Positions 27,716-38,229 of a stretch of DNA of 60,256 nt are shown piece after piece. The DNA comes from Bartonella gabonensis (GTDB taxonomy: Bacteria; Pseudomonadota; Alphaproteobacteria; Rhizobiales; Rhizobiaceae): assembly GCF_903679515.1 (NCBI RefSeq), contig NZ_CAHOYM010000003.1, positions 1 through 60,256 of the forward strand. Direction: 5' to 3'. Positions within the stretch are counted from its first letter, which is position 1. Each line of letters opens with the position of its first letter. The translations under genes and the position numbers were made by a program. The notes under the pieces were generated by a model. That model was not told the DNA's origin and made no database searches. It was given only the letters and a program-made list of their open reading frames with translations.

Positions 27716-28371
27716 AAGAACCCCTAAAGTTATTTTTTCCCTTTTTACTGAAATTTACCGAATAACTTCAAAGGCATTTATGAATACGCAATATTTTTTG
27801 CTCAATAATGACAAAATTTCAAGAAACTTTTTAAAATTTTGTCAAAAGATCGTTTTCACTTTCCTCTTTAATATCGTAACAAGATGATAAACTCCTTTAA
27901 ACAAATTCTTTCTTCATAAACTATTGCTTGTAGCAGAGTGCCATGATACTGGAAACATAATCTCACAAAAACAGGCCTATTTTTTATTTTCTCTCATAAA
28001 AATAAAGCTTTTACAAAAAATGCGAAACATGCTTTTATAGGAGAAATAACAAATGTAATATTGTGACTTAGCTACTTGCAAATGTGTGTTGCTTATTCTG
28101 TTGGTCAACAAAATATCGTCAAGATTCAATCAAACCTCATAAAACCCAATAAAAAAAGCTATTGCGTTTTGTAAAAAAGCTCACTCTGTCTTATTGATTG
28201 ATCTTCTATATAGAGATAAAAACATCTTGAAATTTGGCTTCCTATAGTAAAATATTGATATCTTTTAGTTTTGCAAATTTTCTAAGATATTGTAAAAATT
28301 ACCAAAAAATGGAAAAATTTAAAAATACAGTAGATCTTTTATTTCTCATATCATTCAACTAAAATATTCTT
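27716..28371. other. Intergenic region
   Basis: About 650 bases of AT-rich DNA with no gene I can support. In related rhizobial genomes a NifU-like gene often lies before tsaB. I looked for remains of one and found none. Confidence 0.35.
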
Positions 28372-29064
28372 ATGCTTATTCTTGCTATCGATACTGCTTC
28401 AATTTATTGTGCTGTTGCACTCATTCGCCATAAATCTGTTATTGCGCGTATCAGTGAGCGCATGTACAAAGGGCATGCTGAGAAACTTATTGGATACATT
28501 GCACATGTAATGATGCAGTCCAATATAGCGCTTGATCAAATTGATCGTATTGCAGTTAATATTGGACCTGGATCGTTCACTGGTATGCGTGTGGGGGTTT
28601 CAACAGCACGCGCTTTGGCATTAGCGCTTGAAATACCTGCTATTGGGGTGAGCGCCCTTGAAGCTTTAGCATCACAGACAATAATTAATAAAAATACTGC
28701 ATCAGCAATCACTGTTGTCATTGAAGCAGGAAGAGGCATGTTCTACCATCAAAACTTTAACGCAGATCTGACTCCTTTAGGAGCATCAGGATTAAAAACA
28801 ATTGAAGATATCATCGAAGATTTACCACAACAAACAAAATTGATTGGTCCTGCAACTGATATCGTTATGCAGCATATTGAAAACTATAAAATAAACGAAA
28901 AAATTATCCTAGAAAAAATCCCTTACGAAGCAGCGGATATTGTAAACTATGCTTATCTTGCTGCGAACAAACAACCCCAAAATTCTCCTTGCCCCCTCTA
29001 TCTACGCAGCGCTGATGCAAAACAACAAACCAATTTTGCTTTACCACGAAAAAATAATGTTTAA
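28372..29064 (+). CDS. tsaB: tRNA threonylcarbamoyladenosine biosynthesis protein TsaB
   Basis: The 230-residue ASKHA-fold protein partners with TsaD and TsaE to make the universal t6A37 modification of ANN-decoding tRNAs. The N-terminus MLILAIDTASIYCAVALI and the hallmark VNIGPGSFTGMRVGVSTARALAL are diagnostic. It lacks the metal-binding histidines of TsaD, as expected. Its stop overlaps the rimI start by 8 bases. tsaD is not in the window. Confidence 0.93.
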   Translation: MLILAIDTASIYCAVALIRHKSVIARISERMYKGHAEKLIGYIAHVMMQSNIALDQIDRIAVNIGPGSFTGMRVGVSTARALALALEIPAIGVSALEALASQTIINKNTASAITVVIEAGRGMFYHQNFNADLTPLGASGLKTIEDIIEDLPQQTKLIGPATDIVMQHIENYKINEKIILEKIPYEAADIVNYAYLAANKQPQNSPCPLYLRSADAKQQTNFALPRKNNV

Positions 29065-29548
29065 ATTTTCATTGACAAATGAGCATTTTGGAATTGCTCC
29101 ACTACAAGTTAATGATAGTGCTTCCCTTCAGCAAATCCATCAACATTGTTTTACCCCTGCTTGGGGGAAACAAGCGTTTGATACCTTTTTAACAGATCAC
29201 TCTATCTTTGGATACAAAGTCTTTCTCTTTGATCAATCTGATCAAATTTTAGGCTTTTGCCTATGCCGTCTCATTCTTGATGAAGCAGAAATCATCACAA
29301 TTGCTGTCCACCCTCATTATCGTCAACAAGGAATTGGTACCTTACTTGTCGATCATACAATTCATCATCTTCACGATAAGCACGCTATGAAATTATTCTT
29401 GGAAGTAGAAGCCACAAATCTTTCTGCTTTAAAGCTTTATCAACGCCTTGAATTTCAAAAAATTTCTGAACGTCTGGCCTATTACCCGTCACAAAATGGT
29501 CGCGGAGATGCAATTATCATGCAAAAAACTTTTAAGCAAATAGATTGA
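29057..29548 (+). CDS. rimI: RimI-type N-acetyltransferase
   Basis: The 163-residue GNAT acetyltransferase is of the type that modifies the N-terminus of ribosomal protein S18 in E. coli. The acetyl-CoA site is VHPHYRQQGIGTLLVDH (motif Q/RxxGxG/A) and the C-terminal part shows LEVEATNLSALKLYQRLEFQ. The ATG at 29057 overlaps the tsaB end; an earlier frame from 28949 runs inside tsaB and is rejected. The tsaB-rimI pairing is widely conserved. The substrate is inferred from context. Confidence 0.88.
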   Translation: MFKFSLTNEHFGIAPLQVNDSASLQQIHQHCFTPAWGKQAFDTFLTDHSIFGYKVFLFDQSDQILGFCLCRLILDEAEIITIAVHPHYRQQGIGTLLVDHTIHHLHDKHAMKLFLEVEATNLSALKLYQRLEFQKISERLAYYPSQNGRGDAIIMQKTFKQID

Positions 29549-29579
29549 GATTTGTGTAAAAAACATTTAGACAAGCACT

Positions 29580-30956
29580 ATGAATAAAGTAAATCCTAAA
29601 AATACATCTCCTGTTGCTTCTAAAAAGGTTTTTATCAAAACCTATGGGTGTCAAATGAATGTTTATGATAGCCAACGGATGACTGATAGTCTCAGTGCTC
29701 AAGGCTATGTGACAACACAAACGCCCGATGATGCTGATCTTATTCTTGTTAATACCTGTCATATTCGTGAAAAAGCAGCAGAAAAACTTTATTCTGATCT
29801 CGGCCGTTTGCGCGTTATGCGTCAAGAGAGAACACCTGATAAACCTCTAATGGTTGGTGTAACGGGTTGTGTTGCACAAGCTGAGGGAAGTGAAATCTTG
29901 CGTCGTGCTCCAACAGTGGATCTCGTGATTGGTCCGCAAATGTACCATCGCTTGCCAGACTTATTAGAAAAAGCCAAACAAGGCAAAAAAATTATCGAAA
30001 CGGATTATGCTGTTGAAGATAAATTTGCCCATTTACCACCTCATAATAAACGTGCAGTAAGAAAACGGGGTGTTAGCGCGTTTTTAACAGTACAGGAAGG
30101 ATGCGATAAATTTTGCACTTTTTGTGTTGTTCCCTATACGCGGGGTGCTGAAATATCGCGCTCCGTCGAGCAAATTACCGAAGAAGCCCGTCAACTCATT
30201 GAAGCGGGAGTTAAAGAAATTACGTTGCTTGGACAAAATGTCAATGGTTGGCATGGGCAAAGTGCTGATGGCAAAACTTGGCGTCTTGGTGATCTTCTTT
30301 ATCATCTGGCAAAACTCGATGGTTTAAAGCGTTTGCGTTATACAACCAGCCACCCGCGTGATATGGATGATAGTCTTATTGCCGCGCATCGAGATCTTGA
30401 TATGTTAATGCCTTACCTCCATCTGCCTGTTCAATCAGGATCTGATCGAATCTTAAAAGCGATGAATCGCCAACACAAAAGCTCTTATTATCTTCATCTT
30501 ATCGAAAAAATTCGGGCTGCACGGCCAGATATTGCCTTTTCAAGTGATTTTATTGTAGGGTTTCCAGGAGAAACAGATGAAGACTTTGAAGAAACTATTA
30601 AGCTCATTCAACAAGTACAATACAGTTCAGCTTATTCTTTTAAATATTCCCCCCGTCCTGGAACAGTGGGAGCCACAATGAACAATCATGTTGATGAAGC
30701 TGTAAAAGATGCTAGGCTTCAACATTTACAAGTTCTTCTCCTTGAACAGCAAAATACATTTTTATGTTCTAAAATTGGTCAAAAAACAGATGTTCTTATC
30801 GAAAAGCCTGGACGACACTCAGGGCAAATGGTGGGCCGTTCCCCTTGGCTTTTACCTGTTGTTGTCGATACAGAATCCTCTACAGGTAGCGTGATAGAAA
30901 TTCATATTAAAAATGCAAGCTCAAATAGTTTTGTCGGTGAAGTGACAAATAGATAA
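29580..30956 (+). CDS. miaB: tRNA-2-methylthio-N6-dimethylallyladenosine synthase MiaB
   Basis: The 458-residue radical-SAM methylthiotransferase acts on i6A37 of tRNA. The N-terminal UPF0004 domain has [12 protein letters not shown] (C24), [11 protein letters not shown] and GCVAQAEG, giving the second cluster cysteines. The radical-SAM motif is CDKFCTFC (C175, C179, C182). A C-terminal TRAM domain follows ([17 protein letters not shown]). It starts 31 bases after rimI. A Fur-type gene often found between them in rhizobia is absent. Confidence 0.96.
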   Translation: MNKVNPKNTSPVASKKVFIKTYGCQMNVYDSQRMTDSLSAQGYVTTQTPDDADLILVNTCHIREKAAEKLYSDLGRLRVMRQERTPDKPLMVGVTGCVAQAEGSEILRRAPTVDLVIGPQMYHRLPDLLEKAKQGKKIIETDYAVEDKFAHLPPHNKRAVRKRGVSAFLTVQEGCDKFCTFCVVPYTRGAEISRSVEQITEEARQLIEAGVKEITLLGQNVNGWHGQSADGKTWRLGDLLYHLAKLDGLKRLRYTTSHPRDMDDSLIAAHRDLDMLMPYLHLPVQSGSDRILKAMNRQHKSSYYLHLIEKIRAARPDIAFSSDFIVGFPGETDEDFEETIKLIQQVQYSSAYSFKYSPRPGTVGATMNNHVDEAVKDARLQHLQVLLLEQQNTFLCSKIGQKTDVLIEKPGRHSGQMVGRSPWLLPVVVDTESSTGSVIEIHIKNASSNSFVGEVTNR

Positions 30957-31085
30957 ATATACCTCTATCATATTGTTCACAATAAAGATTTTGGAAAACT
31001 CTTTTATTTTCAAAGAAAATGATTACATCTAAAGCATAAATTTTTATGAAAGAAAATTTTTCTTTTATAGAGTTTACTCAAAAAA

Positions 31086-32222
31086 ATGTTTAATATTTAT
31101 GTAGATATGGAGAATAAGCTGAAAGCTTCAACTAAAAAAATAAATGCTGACATTGAAAAACATGATCCCTTGGAACAAGCAAGCGCTTCAGATACGAGTC
31201 AAGTTGTTTTGATTTTCGAAAATAATAAATATGCAAAAGCAGTTTTTGGTAAATTTGACGAAAATCTTGCTTATATCGAAAAAAAACTCAAACTTAGTAT
31301 TCATCCGCGTGGTAATGAAATCTTAATCCATGGAGATATTTCTGTTATAAAGCGTGCACGATATATATTGCAACAGCTTTATGAACGTGCCAAAACACAT
31401 CAAGAGCTCACTTTATCAGATATAAAAGGAGCGATTGCTATGGCAAGTATACCACAAAAGCAGAAAGAAGACACAATAACACACAAATCTGCAACGAAAC
31501 ATATACCGGCACGGTTGACCACCCATAAAAAAATAATTCATGCAAGGACTCCAACACAAGATGCTTATATACGCGCTATGGAGCATACTGAACTTGTGTT
31601 TGGTGTAGGACCAGCAGGAACAGGAAAAACGTATCTTGCTGTTGCTCATGCTGCAATGCTTCTAGAACGTGGTATCATTGAGCGAATTGTTCTCTCACGT
31701 CCTGCTGTTGAAGCTGGAGAACATCTGGGGTTTCTTCCCGGTGATCTCAAAGAAAAAGTCGATCCCTATTTAAGACCACTTTATGATGCTCTTTATGATA
31801 TGATGCCCGCTGAAAAAATAGAACGTATTTTAGCTTCTGGAGTCATAGAAATTGCTCCTCTTGCCTTTATGCGCGGACGAACGCTTGCTCATGCTGCTGT
31901 TATTCTTGATGAGGCACAAAATACTACGCTCATGCAAATGAAAATGTTCCTTACACGTCTTGGAGAAGGAACACGTATGATTGTTACTGGTGATGTAAGC
32001 CAAATTGATTTGCCTATAGGGCAAAAATCAGGTCTTATTGAAGCAATCCGTATTCTTTCAAATGTAGAAAATATTGCAATTGTACGCTTTGATGAAAAAG
32101 ATGTTGTACGCCACCCGCTTGTTGCCGCTATCGTTCATGCCTATGATCGTAATTCTGAAATACAAAATAAAAAAAAATCACTCGCGTGCGATACATTAAA
32201 AAATGAATTTGATTCATCATGA
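31086..32222 (+). CDS. phoH: PhoH-like ATPase
   Basis: The 378-residue protein has an N-terminal KH-like region (about residues 40-110), then a PhoH ATPase domain with Walker A GPAGTGKT (175-182), [29 protein letters not shown] and Walker [10 protein letters not shown]. It is usually encoded next to ybeY and is thought to act in RNA metabolism. The start is not certain: the ATG at 31086 has no clear ribosome site and another ATG lies at 31107. Its stop overlaps the ybeY ATG by 4 bases. Confidence 0.93.
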   Translation: MFNIYVDMENKLKASTKKINADIEKHDPLEQASASDTSQVVLIFENNKYAKAVFGKFDENLAYIEKKLKLSIHPRGNEILIHGDISVIKRARYILQQLYERAKTHQELTLSDIKGAIAMASIPQKQKEDTITHKSATKHIPARLTTHKKIIHARTPTQDAYIRAMEHTELVFGVGPAGTGKTYLAVAHAAMLLERGIIERIVLSRPAVEAGEHLGFLPGDLKEKVDPYLRPLYDALYDMMPAEKIERILASGVIEIAPLAFMRGRTLAHAAVILDEAQNTTLMQMKMFLTRLGEGTRMIVTGDVSQIDLPIGQKSGLIEAIRILSNVENIAIVRFDEKDVVRHPLVAAIVHAYDRNSEIQNKKKSLACDTLKNEFDSS

Positions 32223-32710
32223 TTATTATTGATATAATGGTTAAAAGTTCAGGGTGGAATGATGAAAAAATGCTTTATGATATCACCAAAAAAGCATTAA
32301 CGGCAGTGATGCATCATGTTTCATTGGAAAATGTTATAAGTGAGATCAGCCTGCTTTTTACGGATGATAAACATATGGCACAAATCAATACACAATGGCG
32401 TGGTAAAAACAAATCCACCAATGTGTTATCCTTTCCTGCTTTTCCAATTAAAGCTGGAAATCCTCCTGGTCCCATGCTGGGTGATATTATTATTGCGCGA
32501 GAAACTGTTGTTCTTGAAGCAAAAAAACAAGGAAAAACATTTCAAGACCATTTAACGCATATGATCATTCATGGTATCTTGCATCTGCTTGGCTATGACC
32601 ATGAAACTGATGATGAAGCACATCAAATGGAAAAGCTCGAAAGAGAAATTCTTCAAAAGCTCTCTATAAAAGATCCTTACGCTGAGTTATCTATAAATGA
32701 TAAAATTTAA
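32219..32710 (+). CDS. ybeY: Endoribonuclease YbeY
   Basis: The 163-residue metal-dependent RNase acts in 16S rRNA 3' maturation and ribosome quality control. The zinc motif HxxxHxxxxxH is seen as [11 protein letters not shown] (H118, H122, H128). [11 protein letters not shown] and [11 protein letters not shown] are also typical. It is translationally coupled to phoH by an ATGA overlap and followed by corC after 84 bases, the standard order. Confidence 0.95.
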   Translation: MIIIDIMVKSSGWNDEKMLYDITKKALTAVMHHVSLENVISEISLLFTDDKHMAQINTQWRGKNKSTNVLSFPAFPIKAGNPPGPMLGDIIIARETVVLEAKKQGKTFQDHLTHMIIHGILHLLGYDHETDDEAHQMEKLEREILQKLSIKDPYAELSINDKI

Positions 32711-32794
32711 CTTTTAAAATCAATATCACGAGCATACCGTTTAAAGCCTCTCATTCACCTATCATAAAAAGAAAGTTTAGAAGATTTTAAAACC

Positions 32795-33820
32795 ATGGCA
32801 AACAAAATAAATGTACAAAATAATAATCAAACATCTTCTAATAATGAAAAAGATCCCTCTCAAAATACGAATCATACAGAAAAATACTCCCTGATAAATC
32901 ATTTATTTTCATTTTTACGGGGTCGTAATTGTGCACCTACATCACTGCGCGATGATCTTACCGTTGCTCTCACTACTGACAACGAAAAAGATACTGCTCC
33001 CTTCTCACCTGAAGAACGTACTATGCTGCATAATATCTTACACTTGCGTGAAGCACGCGTAGATGATGTTATGATACCACGTTCTGAAATTGAAGCATTG
33101 GAAATAAACACCTCACTTGGAGAAGCCCTTAAATTTTTTGCAAAAATTGGTCATTCTCGCATACCTGTTTACGCTGAAACTTTAGATGATCCGCGTGGCA
33201 TGATCCATATCCACGATATTTTTAACTATATGACTCGCTTTATTATCAACCCTCCAAAAAACGAACAGAAATCCGATTTTCTGCAATTAAATCATACAGA
33301 TTTACATACTCCCATCGGTGAATTGGATTTAATTCGAACAGTTCTCTTTGTTCCAAGTTCTATGCTTGCAAGCAAATTATTAACACGGATGCAAACCACA
33401 CGAACACAAATGGCTTTAGTTATTGATGAACATGGGGGAACAGATGGACTTGTTTCAATGGAGGATATTGTTGAATTGGTTGTTGGCGATATCGAAGATG
33501 AACATGATAATGTCGAAAATGCTATCGTACGCGAACACAACAATAAATGGCTCGTTGATGCAAGAACCGAACTAGAAGATGTGGAGAAAGCTCTTGGACC
33601 TAATTTTATCGTAGGAGAATATGGTGATGAAGTTGATACTATTGGTGGTTTAATTGTCTCCATTCTTGATCGTATTCCTGCAAAAGGTGAAGTTGTCGAA
33701 GCTGTCCCTGGTTATAAATTCCGTATTTTAGAAGCTGATAAACGTCGAATTAAGCGATTGCGCATTTTTCGCATTCCAGAAAATAAGAATCTTGAAAATA
33801 ATGCCATCCCTAAAGAATAG
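32795..33820 (+). CDS. corC: CorC/HlyC-type CBS-domain protein
   Basis: The 341-residue protein has two CBS domains (about residues 90-215; VDDVMIPRSEIEAL and QMALVIDEHGGTDGLVSMEDIVELVVGDIEDE) and a C-terminal CorC_HlyC domain (WLVDARTELEDVEKALG, DTIGGLIVSILDRIPAKGEVV). No membrane DUF21 domain is present, so this is the soluble form once named hemolysin C or CorC. A role in magnesium or cobalt efflux or envelope stress is inferred. Its end overlaps the lnt start by 20 bases. Confidence 0.92.
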   Translation: MANKINVQNNNQTSSNNEKDPSQNTNHTEKYSLINHLFSFLRGRNCAPTSLRDDLTVALTTDNEKDTAPFSPEERTMLHNILHLREARVDDVMIPRSEIEALEINTSLGEALKFFAKIGHSRIPVYAETLDDPRGMIHIHDIFNYMTRFIINPPKNEQKSDFLQLNHTDLHTPIGELDLIRTVLFVPSSMLASKLLTRMQTTRTQMALVIDEHGGTDGLVSMEDIVELVVGDIEDEHDNVENAIVREHNNKWLVDARTELEDVEKALGPNFIVGEYGDEVDTIGGLIVSILDRIPAKGEVVEAVPGYKFRILEADKRRIKRLRIFRIPENKNLENNAIPKE

Positions 33821-35417
33821 TCGAGCGTTTTTAAACAATTTTATCGTTTTTTTGTTCTCTGTTACCGGCTGGAAGCGGCAGGCATGGATATTTCTATGTG
33901 GTGCTCTTACTTCCTTTGCTCTTCCACCCTTTTATTTAACACCTCTTTGCTTTTTTACTTTTCCTATTTTTATTGTTTTACTTGACTCAATACGCCCCTC
34001 TCCAAACAATAAAAAACATTTTTTTACCTACGCTTTAAGCTGCGGAACCTTTGGTTTTAGTTATTTTATGTGTGGACTTTGGTGGCTCTGCAATGCTTTG
34101 TTGACAGATCCAGATTCTTTTGGTTGGGCAGTCCCACTCGCCATTTTATTTCCTCCTCTCTACCTTTCTCTTTATTGGTTTTTTTCCGGTTTTATTGTCG
34201 GTTTATTATGGACAAAAGGAAGCGCACGCTTTTTTGTTTTAGCTTTTGCCTTAGGATTAGCCGAGTGGTTTCGTGCGTTCTTATTCACAGGATTTCCATG
34301 GAATGCTCTTGGCTATACAGCCATGCCAACCCCAATGTTTATGCAGTCTGATGCAATCGTGGGACTTTACGGAATGAATATTCTTGCTGTCTTAACCTAC
34401 AGTTTGCCAACAGTTTTACTCACAAATGAAAAAAAGAAAGTAGCACTTTCTCTTTGCTTAGCACTTATATTCATTCACAGTGGTTTTGGATTTTATCGCC
34501 TCCATACGATAGAGAATATAGCTGAAGATCAAAAAAGCAATTATTGGGTACGCATTGTTCAACCGTCCATCCAACAAAATATAAAATTGCGCGATAATAC
34601 ACGAGAATCTATGTTGGAAGCGCATATGCATCTGAGTGAAACTCCAATAACTGGTAAAAATCCAGAACCCGATTTTATCGTATGGCCTGAAGCATCCGTA
34701 CCCTATCTTCTTTATGATAACTCATCTATAACAATGCATATTGCCTCTTTTTTAAAACCTAAACAATGGGCTATTATCGGAGCAATACGCGCTAGTGATG
34801 ATCTCCCTCATTTCCAAACACAATATTTCAATACAATTGCAGTCATTAACGCTCAAGGGAATATTTTACACACTTCCGATAAACTTCATTTAGTTCCTTT
34901 TGGTGAATATCTTCCCTATCAGAATTTATTGGAAAAAATTGGATTGCGTATTCTCGCTGATAATATTGGTGGATATAGTACTGCACATGAGCGAAAAACT
35001 GTCGTCATGCCAAACGGATTTTCTTATCTCCCATTGATTTGTTATGAAGCAATATTTCCCCATGAAATGACTTTCAAAGGTCCCCCGCCTCAAGCAATCA
35101 TTAATATTACAAATGATGCATGGTTTGGTGTAACACCAGGTCCCTATCAACATCTTCAACAAGCACAGCTTCGTGCCATTGAGCTAGGAATACCCCTCAT
35201 ACGAGCAGCTAATAATGGAATATCAGCTGTTATTGATTCTTATGGACGAATCGTTGTAGCTCTTCAACAAAATGCTGTGGGCATTATTGATTCAAAAATT
35301 CCATCATCCATTACTCCTATAGGAAGCCATGAATACAGAACTTTCTTTACTTTTATCTTATTCATCCTTATGCTATTGTGTCGTATTGGTTTTGGTTTTA
35401 CAAAACAGTCTAGATGA
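33801..35417 (+). CDS. lnt: Apolipoprotein N-acyltransferase
   Basis: The 538-residue inner-membrane enzyme adds the third acyl chain to lipoproteins. About six transmembrane helices fill residues 20-230. The nitrilase-like periplasmic domain follows, with catalytic triad Glu297 (WPEASVPY), Lys361 (SDKLHLVPFGEYLPY) and Cys414 (LICYEAIFP). NITNDAWFG is also typical, and a last helix sits at the C-terminus. The ATG at 33801 lies inside the corC end; a TTG at 33792 is possible. Length and residues indicate an active enzyme. Confidence 0.95.
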   Translation: MPSLKNSRAFLNNFIVFLFSVTGWKRQAWIFLCGALTSFALPPFYLTPLCFFTFPIFIVLLDSIRPSPNNKKHFFTYALSCGTFGFSYFMCGLWWLCNALLTDPDSFGWAVPLAILFPPLYLSLYWFFSGFIVGLLWTKGSARFFVLAFALGLAEWFRAFLFTGFPWNALGYTAMPTPMFMQSDAIVGLYGMNILAVLTYSLPTVLLTNEKKKVALSLCLALIFIHSGFGFYRLHTIENIAEDQKSNYWVRIVQPSIQQNIKLRDNTRESMLEAHMHLSETPITGKNPEPDFIVWPEASVPYLLYDNSSITMHIASFLKPKQWAIIGAIRASDDLPHFQTQYFNTIAVINAQGNILHTSDKLHLVPFGEYLPYQNLLEKIGLRILADNIGGYSTAHERKTVVMPNGFSYLPLICYEAIFPHEMTFKGPPPQAIINITNDAWFGVTPGPYQHLQQAQLRAIELGIPLIRAANNGISAVIDSYGRIVVALQQNAVGIIDSKIPSSITPIGSHEYRTFFTFILFILMLLCRIGFGFTKQSR

Positions 35418-35566
35418 TTCAAGTGCTCCTTGTACGGTATTATGTTGCGTGTACCAGTAATATTGGGAAAAAATATTACATATTATTTTAATTGTATGAT
35501 AAACCAACTTCGCATAAATCTGATGTTGGTTTAAAAGAAAAGTGCTGGAAATTAAAGAGTTGCATT

Positions 35567-35980
35567 ATGACCGAAACTAGAAAAAAACCTGACCCTATAG
35601 ATATCTATGTTGGAACTCGTATCCGTTTACGTCGTAATATTTTAGGACTTACTCAAGAAAAACTAGGTGAAAAATTAGGAATTACTTTTCAGCAAATCCA
35701 AAAATATGAAAAAGGAACAAACCGTATTGGTGCCAGTCGTCTCCAAGCGATAGCAGAAATTATGGATGTTCCTGTTTCTTACTTTTTTGATAAAGGGATT
35801 ACCTCTCAACAAGTAGAAGGTTTTGCTGAAAGTGATCACAATTTTATGGACTTTTGTTCTAGCAGCGAAGGTATTCAGCTCATGCGGGCTTTTACGAATA
35901 TATCTGATGCTAAAGTGCGTCGAAAAATCATTGACTTAGCAAAAGCACTTTCTGAGGAAGATTTGGCAAATAAGCTATAA
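35567..35980 (+). CDS. XRE-family transcriptional regulator
   Basis: The 137-residue regulator has an HTH_XRE domain at about residues 13-67 (GTRIRLRRNILGLTQEKLGEK and FQQIQKYEKGTNRIGASRL) and a helical C-terminus. The ATG at 35567 is chosen because the conserved part begins there; an upstream extension to 35492 has no family features. Rhizobiales carry a closely similar regulator between lnt and metK. Its targets are not evident from this sequence. Confidence 0.9.
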   Translation: MTETRKKPDPIDIYVGTRIRLRRNILGLTQEKLGEKLGITFQQIQKYEKGTNRIGASRLQAIAEIMDVPVSYFFDKGITSQQVEGFAESDHNFMDFCSSSEGIQLMRAFTNISDAKVRRKIIDLAKALSEEDLANKL

Positions 35981-36031
35981 AATTAAAATTATATTTTTTC
36001 TCTCTTGTTTATATAAATTTGCATTGACGAT

Positions 36032-36063
36032 TTGCTGTGGAATTGGCAAACCGTAGCAATTTT
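36032..36063 (+). other. Hairpin in the metK leader
   Basis: TTGCTGTGG (36032-36040) pairs with CCGTAGCAA (36051-36059) using two G-U wobbles, leaving a 10-base loop and followed by TTTT. It sits 49 bases before the metK ribosome-site region. It may terminate the upstream regulator transcript or form part of a leader controlling metK. It does not match a SAM-riboswitch consensus I know. Confidence 0.4.
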
Positions 36064-36111
36064 AGTACGCAATTAATTGAATTGTTGGTTTTCTTTTTTG
36101 AAGGAGTTCCT

Positions 36112-37380
36112 ATGCCGCATCAAGATTATCTTTTTACGAGCGAATCGGTATCGGAAGGACATCCTGATAAAATTTGTGATCGTATTTCTGATGAAATCGT
36201 TGATATGGTCTATAGAGAAGCGCAAAAGACTGGGACTGATCCGTGGTTAGTGCGCGTTGCTTGTGAAACTCTCGTCAGTGTCAACCGTGTTGTTATCGCC
36301 GGTGAGGTACGTGTTCCCGATACGCTCTTAAAAAAAGATAAAAATAAAAAATTTATCTATGATAAGGCTGGCTTTCCACTCATTAATCCTAGGCGTTTTC
36401 GTACAGCAGCGCGCCATGCTATTCGCGCCATTGGCTATGAACAAGCAGATTTCCATTGGAAAACTGTTAAAATTGATGTTCTTTTGCGCCCTCAATCCGC
36501 TGATATTGCAAGAGGCGTTGATAATGCGACGGATCGGCATGGAGAAGAAGGAGCAGGTGATCAAGGTATCATGTTTGGATATGCTTGCCGTGATACACCT
36601 GACCTTATGCCTGCACCAATTTATTATGCACATAAGATTCTCAAACTTCTTGCTGCAGCCCGCCATAAAGGAGAAGGGGAAACTGGGAAATTAGGACCAG
36701 ATGCTAAAAGCCAAATCACCGTACGTTATAAAGATGGAAAACCTATAGAGATAACATCCATCGTTCTTTCAACGCAGCATCTTGACGAAAGTTGGAATTC
36801 CAATAAAGTCCGCACAGTCGTTGAACCTTATATTCGTCAAGCTTTACATGGTATTCCCATTGCAGATCAATGCAGTTGGTATATTAACCCAACAGGAAAA
36901 TTTGTCATTGGTGGCCCTCAAAGCGATGCTGGACTGACGGGACGCAAAATTATCGTAGACACTTATGGAGGTGCAGCCCCCCATGGAGGTGGTGCTTTTT
37001 CAGGAAAAGATACAACAAAAGTTGATCGTTCTGCAGCGTATGCGGCACGCTATCTGGCGAAGAATATTGTTGCTGCTCATTTAGCAGAGCGATGCACGAT
37101 TCAACTCTCCTATGCAATTGGTATTGCGCAACCTTTATCCATTTATCTTAATCTTCATGGAACAGGAAAAGTCAATGAAAAGGTTATTGAAGCAGCCATT
37201 CGCAAAATAATGGACCTTTCCCCCACTGGAATTCGCAAACATCTTGACCTTAATAAACCGATCTACACAAAAACAGCTGCTTATGGTCATTTTGGACGAA
37301 AACCAAAGAATGATGGTTCGTTTTCATGGGAAAAAACTGATCTCGTGAAAACACTTCAAACAATGATCAAAATCCCATGA
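36112..37380 (+). CDS. metK: S-adenosylmethionine synthetase
   Basis: The 422-residue enzyme makes SAM from methionine and [24 protein letters not shown] opens the protein with the catalytic His and metal Asp. [12 protein letters not shown] is the ATP-binding hexapeptide region, and [23 protein letters not shown] is the P-loop-like signature. It is longer than the roughly 384-residue E. coli enzyme, as usual in alphaproteobacteria. The ATG at 36112 follows AAGGAG at ideal spacing; a longer upstream frame is rejected. Its stop overlaps trmB by 4 bases. Confidence 0.96.
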   Translation: MPHQDYLFTSESVSEGHPDKICDRISDEIVDMVYREAQKTGTDPWLVRVACETLVSVNRVVIAGEVRVPDTLLKKDKNKKFIYDKAGFPLINPRRFRTAARHAIRAIGYEQADFHWKTVKIDVLLRPQSADIARGVDNATDRHGEEGAGDQGIMFGYACRDTPDLMPAPIYYAHKILKLLAAARHKGEGETGKLGPDAKSQITVRYKDGKPIEITSIVLSTQHLDESWNSNKVRTVVEPYIRQALHGIPIADQCSWYINPTGKFVIGGPQSDAGLTGRKIIVDTYGGAAPHGGGAFSGKDTTKVDRSAAYAARYLAKNIVAAHLAERCTIQLSYAIGIAQPLSIYLNLHGTGKVNEKVIEAAIRKIMDLSPTGIRKHLDLNKPIYTKTAAYGHFGRKPKNDGSFSWEKTDLVKTLQTMIKIP

Positions 37381-38078
37381 TTAAACAGAACACACGCAAG
37401 AGTGAAGCCTTTTTTGGACGCCGACAAGGAAAGCAGCTACGAAACAATCAGCTTGCGCGTATAAAAATGCTTCTCCCTAATTTTAATATTGACTTAAATG
37501 CCCCTCCTCCCTCAAACCTTACATCCTTATTTTCTCGTAAAGTAAGAGAAGTTCGACTTGAAATTGGTTTTGGTGGTGGTGAACATTTACTCCATGAAAT
37601 GGAACATTTTCCACAAACCGGTTTTATCGGCATTGAGCCCTTTATCAATGGCATGGCAAAAATATTATTTTCCCTTGAACAGTATACACACTATCAAAAT
37701 CATCTTCGCCTCTATAATGATGATGCTACGCGCTTGCTTGATTGGCTCCCTGATCACTCACTTGATGGAATAGATCTTTTCTATCCTGATCCTTGGCCGA
37801 AAAAGAAACACTGGAAACGACGTTTCATCAACATAAAAAATCTTAATCGTTTTGCTCGCGTTCTTAAAACGGGGAAAATTTTTCGCTTTGCTAGTGATAT
37901 AGACAGTTATGTAAACTGGACCCTCTATCATTGTACACACCATGATCACTTTGAGTGGCAAGCAGAAAGCCCCCAAGATTGGAAAATACCTTATCCGCTA
38001 TGGAGAGGAACCCGCTATGAAGCAAAAGCTTTACGCGAAGGGAGAACACCTACCTATCTTACCTTTATCAAGAAATAA
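37377..38078 (+). CDS. trmB: tRNA (guanine-N7-)-methyltransferase
   Basis: The 233-residue SAM-dependent methyltransferase makes m7G46 in tRNA variable loops. Motifs: [16 protein letters not shown] (SAM-binding loop), [29 protein letters not shown] (family signature with catalytic Asp) and [12 protein letters not shown]. The ATGA overlap with metK couples the methyl-donor enzyme to a consumer of SAM. The length is normal. Confidence 0.95.
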   Translation: MIKQNTRKSEAFFGRRQGKQLRNNQLARIKMLLPNFNIDLNAPPPSNLTSLFSRKVREVRLEIGFGGGEHLLHEMEHFPQTGFIGIEPFINGMAKILFSLEQYTHYQNHLRLYNDDATRLLDWLPDHSLDGIDLFYPDPWPKKKHWKRRFINIKNLNRFARVLKTGKIFRFASDIDSYVNWTLYHCTHHDHFEWQAESPQDWKIPYPLWRGTRYEAKALREGRTPTYLTFIKK

Positions 38079-38229
38079 ATGATTAAATGCTTTTCTCATA
38101 AATATCTTGAAAAATTTTGAATTTAAGAGTATCAATAGCTAAATTCTTGGTCTTATGATGAAGAGTGGGTCGTAGGGCCTGCTCTTTTTTAATATCATAA
38201 AACTGACGAAAATAACTTGGATAAAATGT

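Noticed and set aside
36037-36111. An upstream N-terminal extension of metK
   Set aside because: The ATG at 36112 has an ideal AAGGAG and begins the conserved protein; the extension overlaps the leader hairpin.
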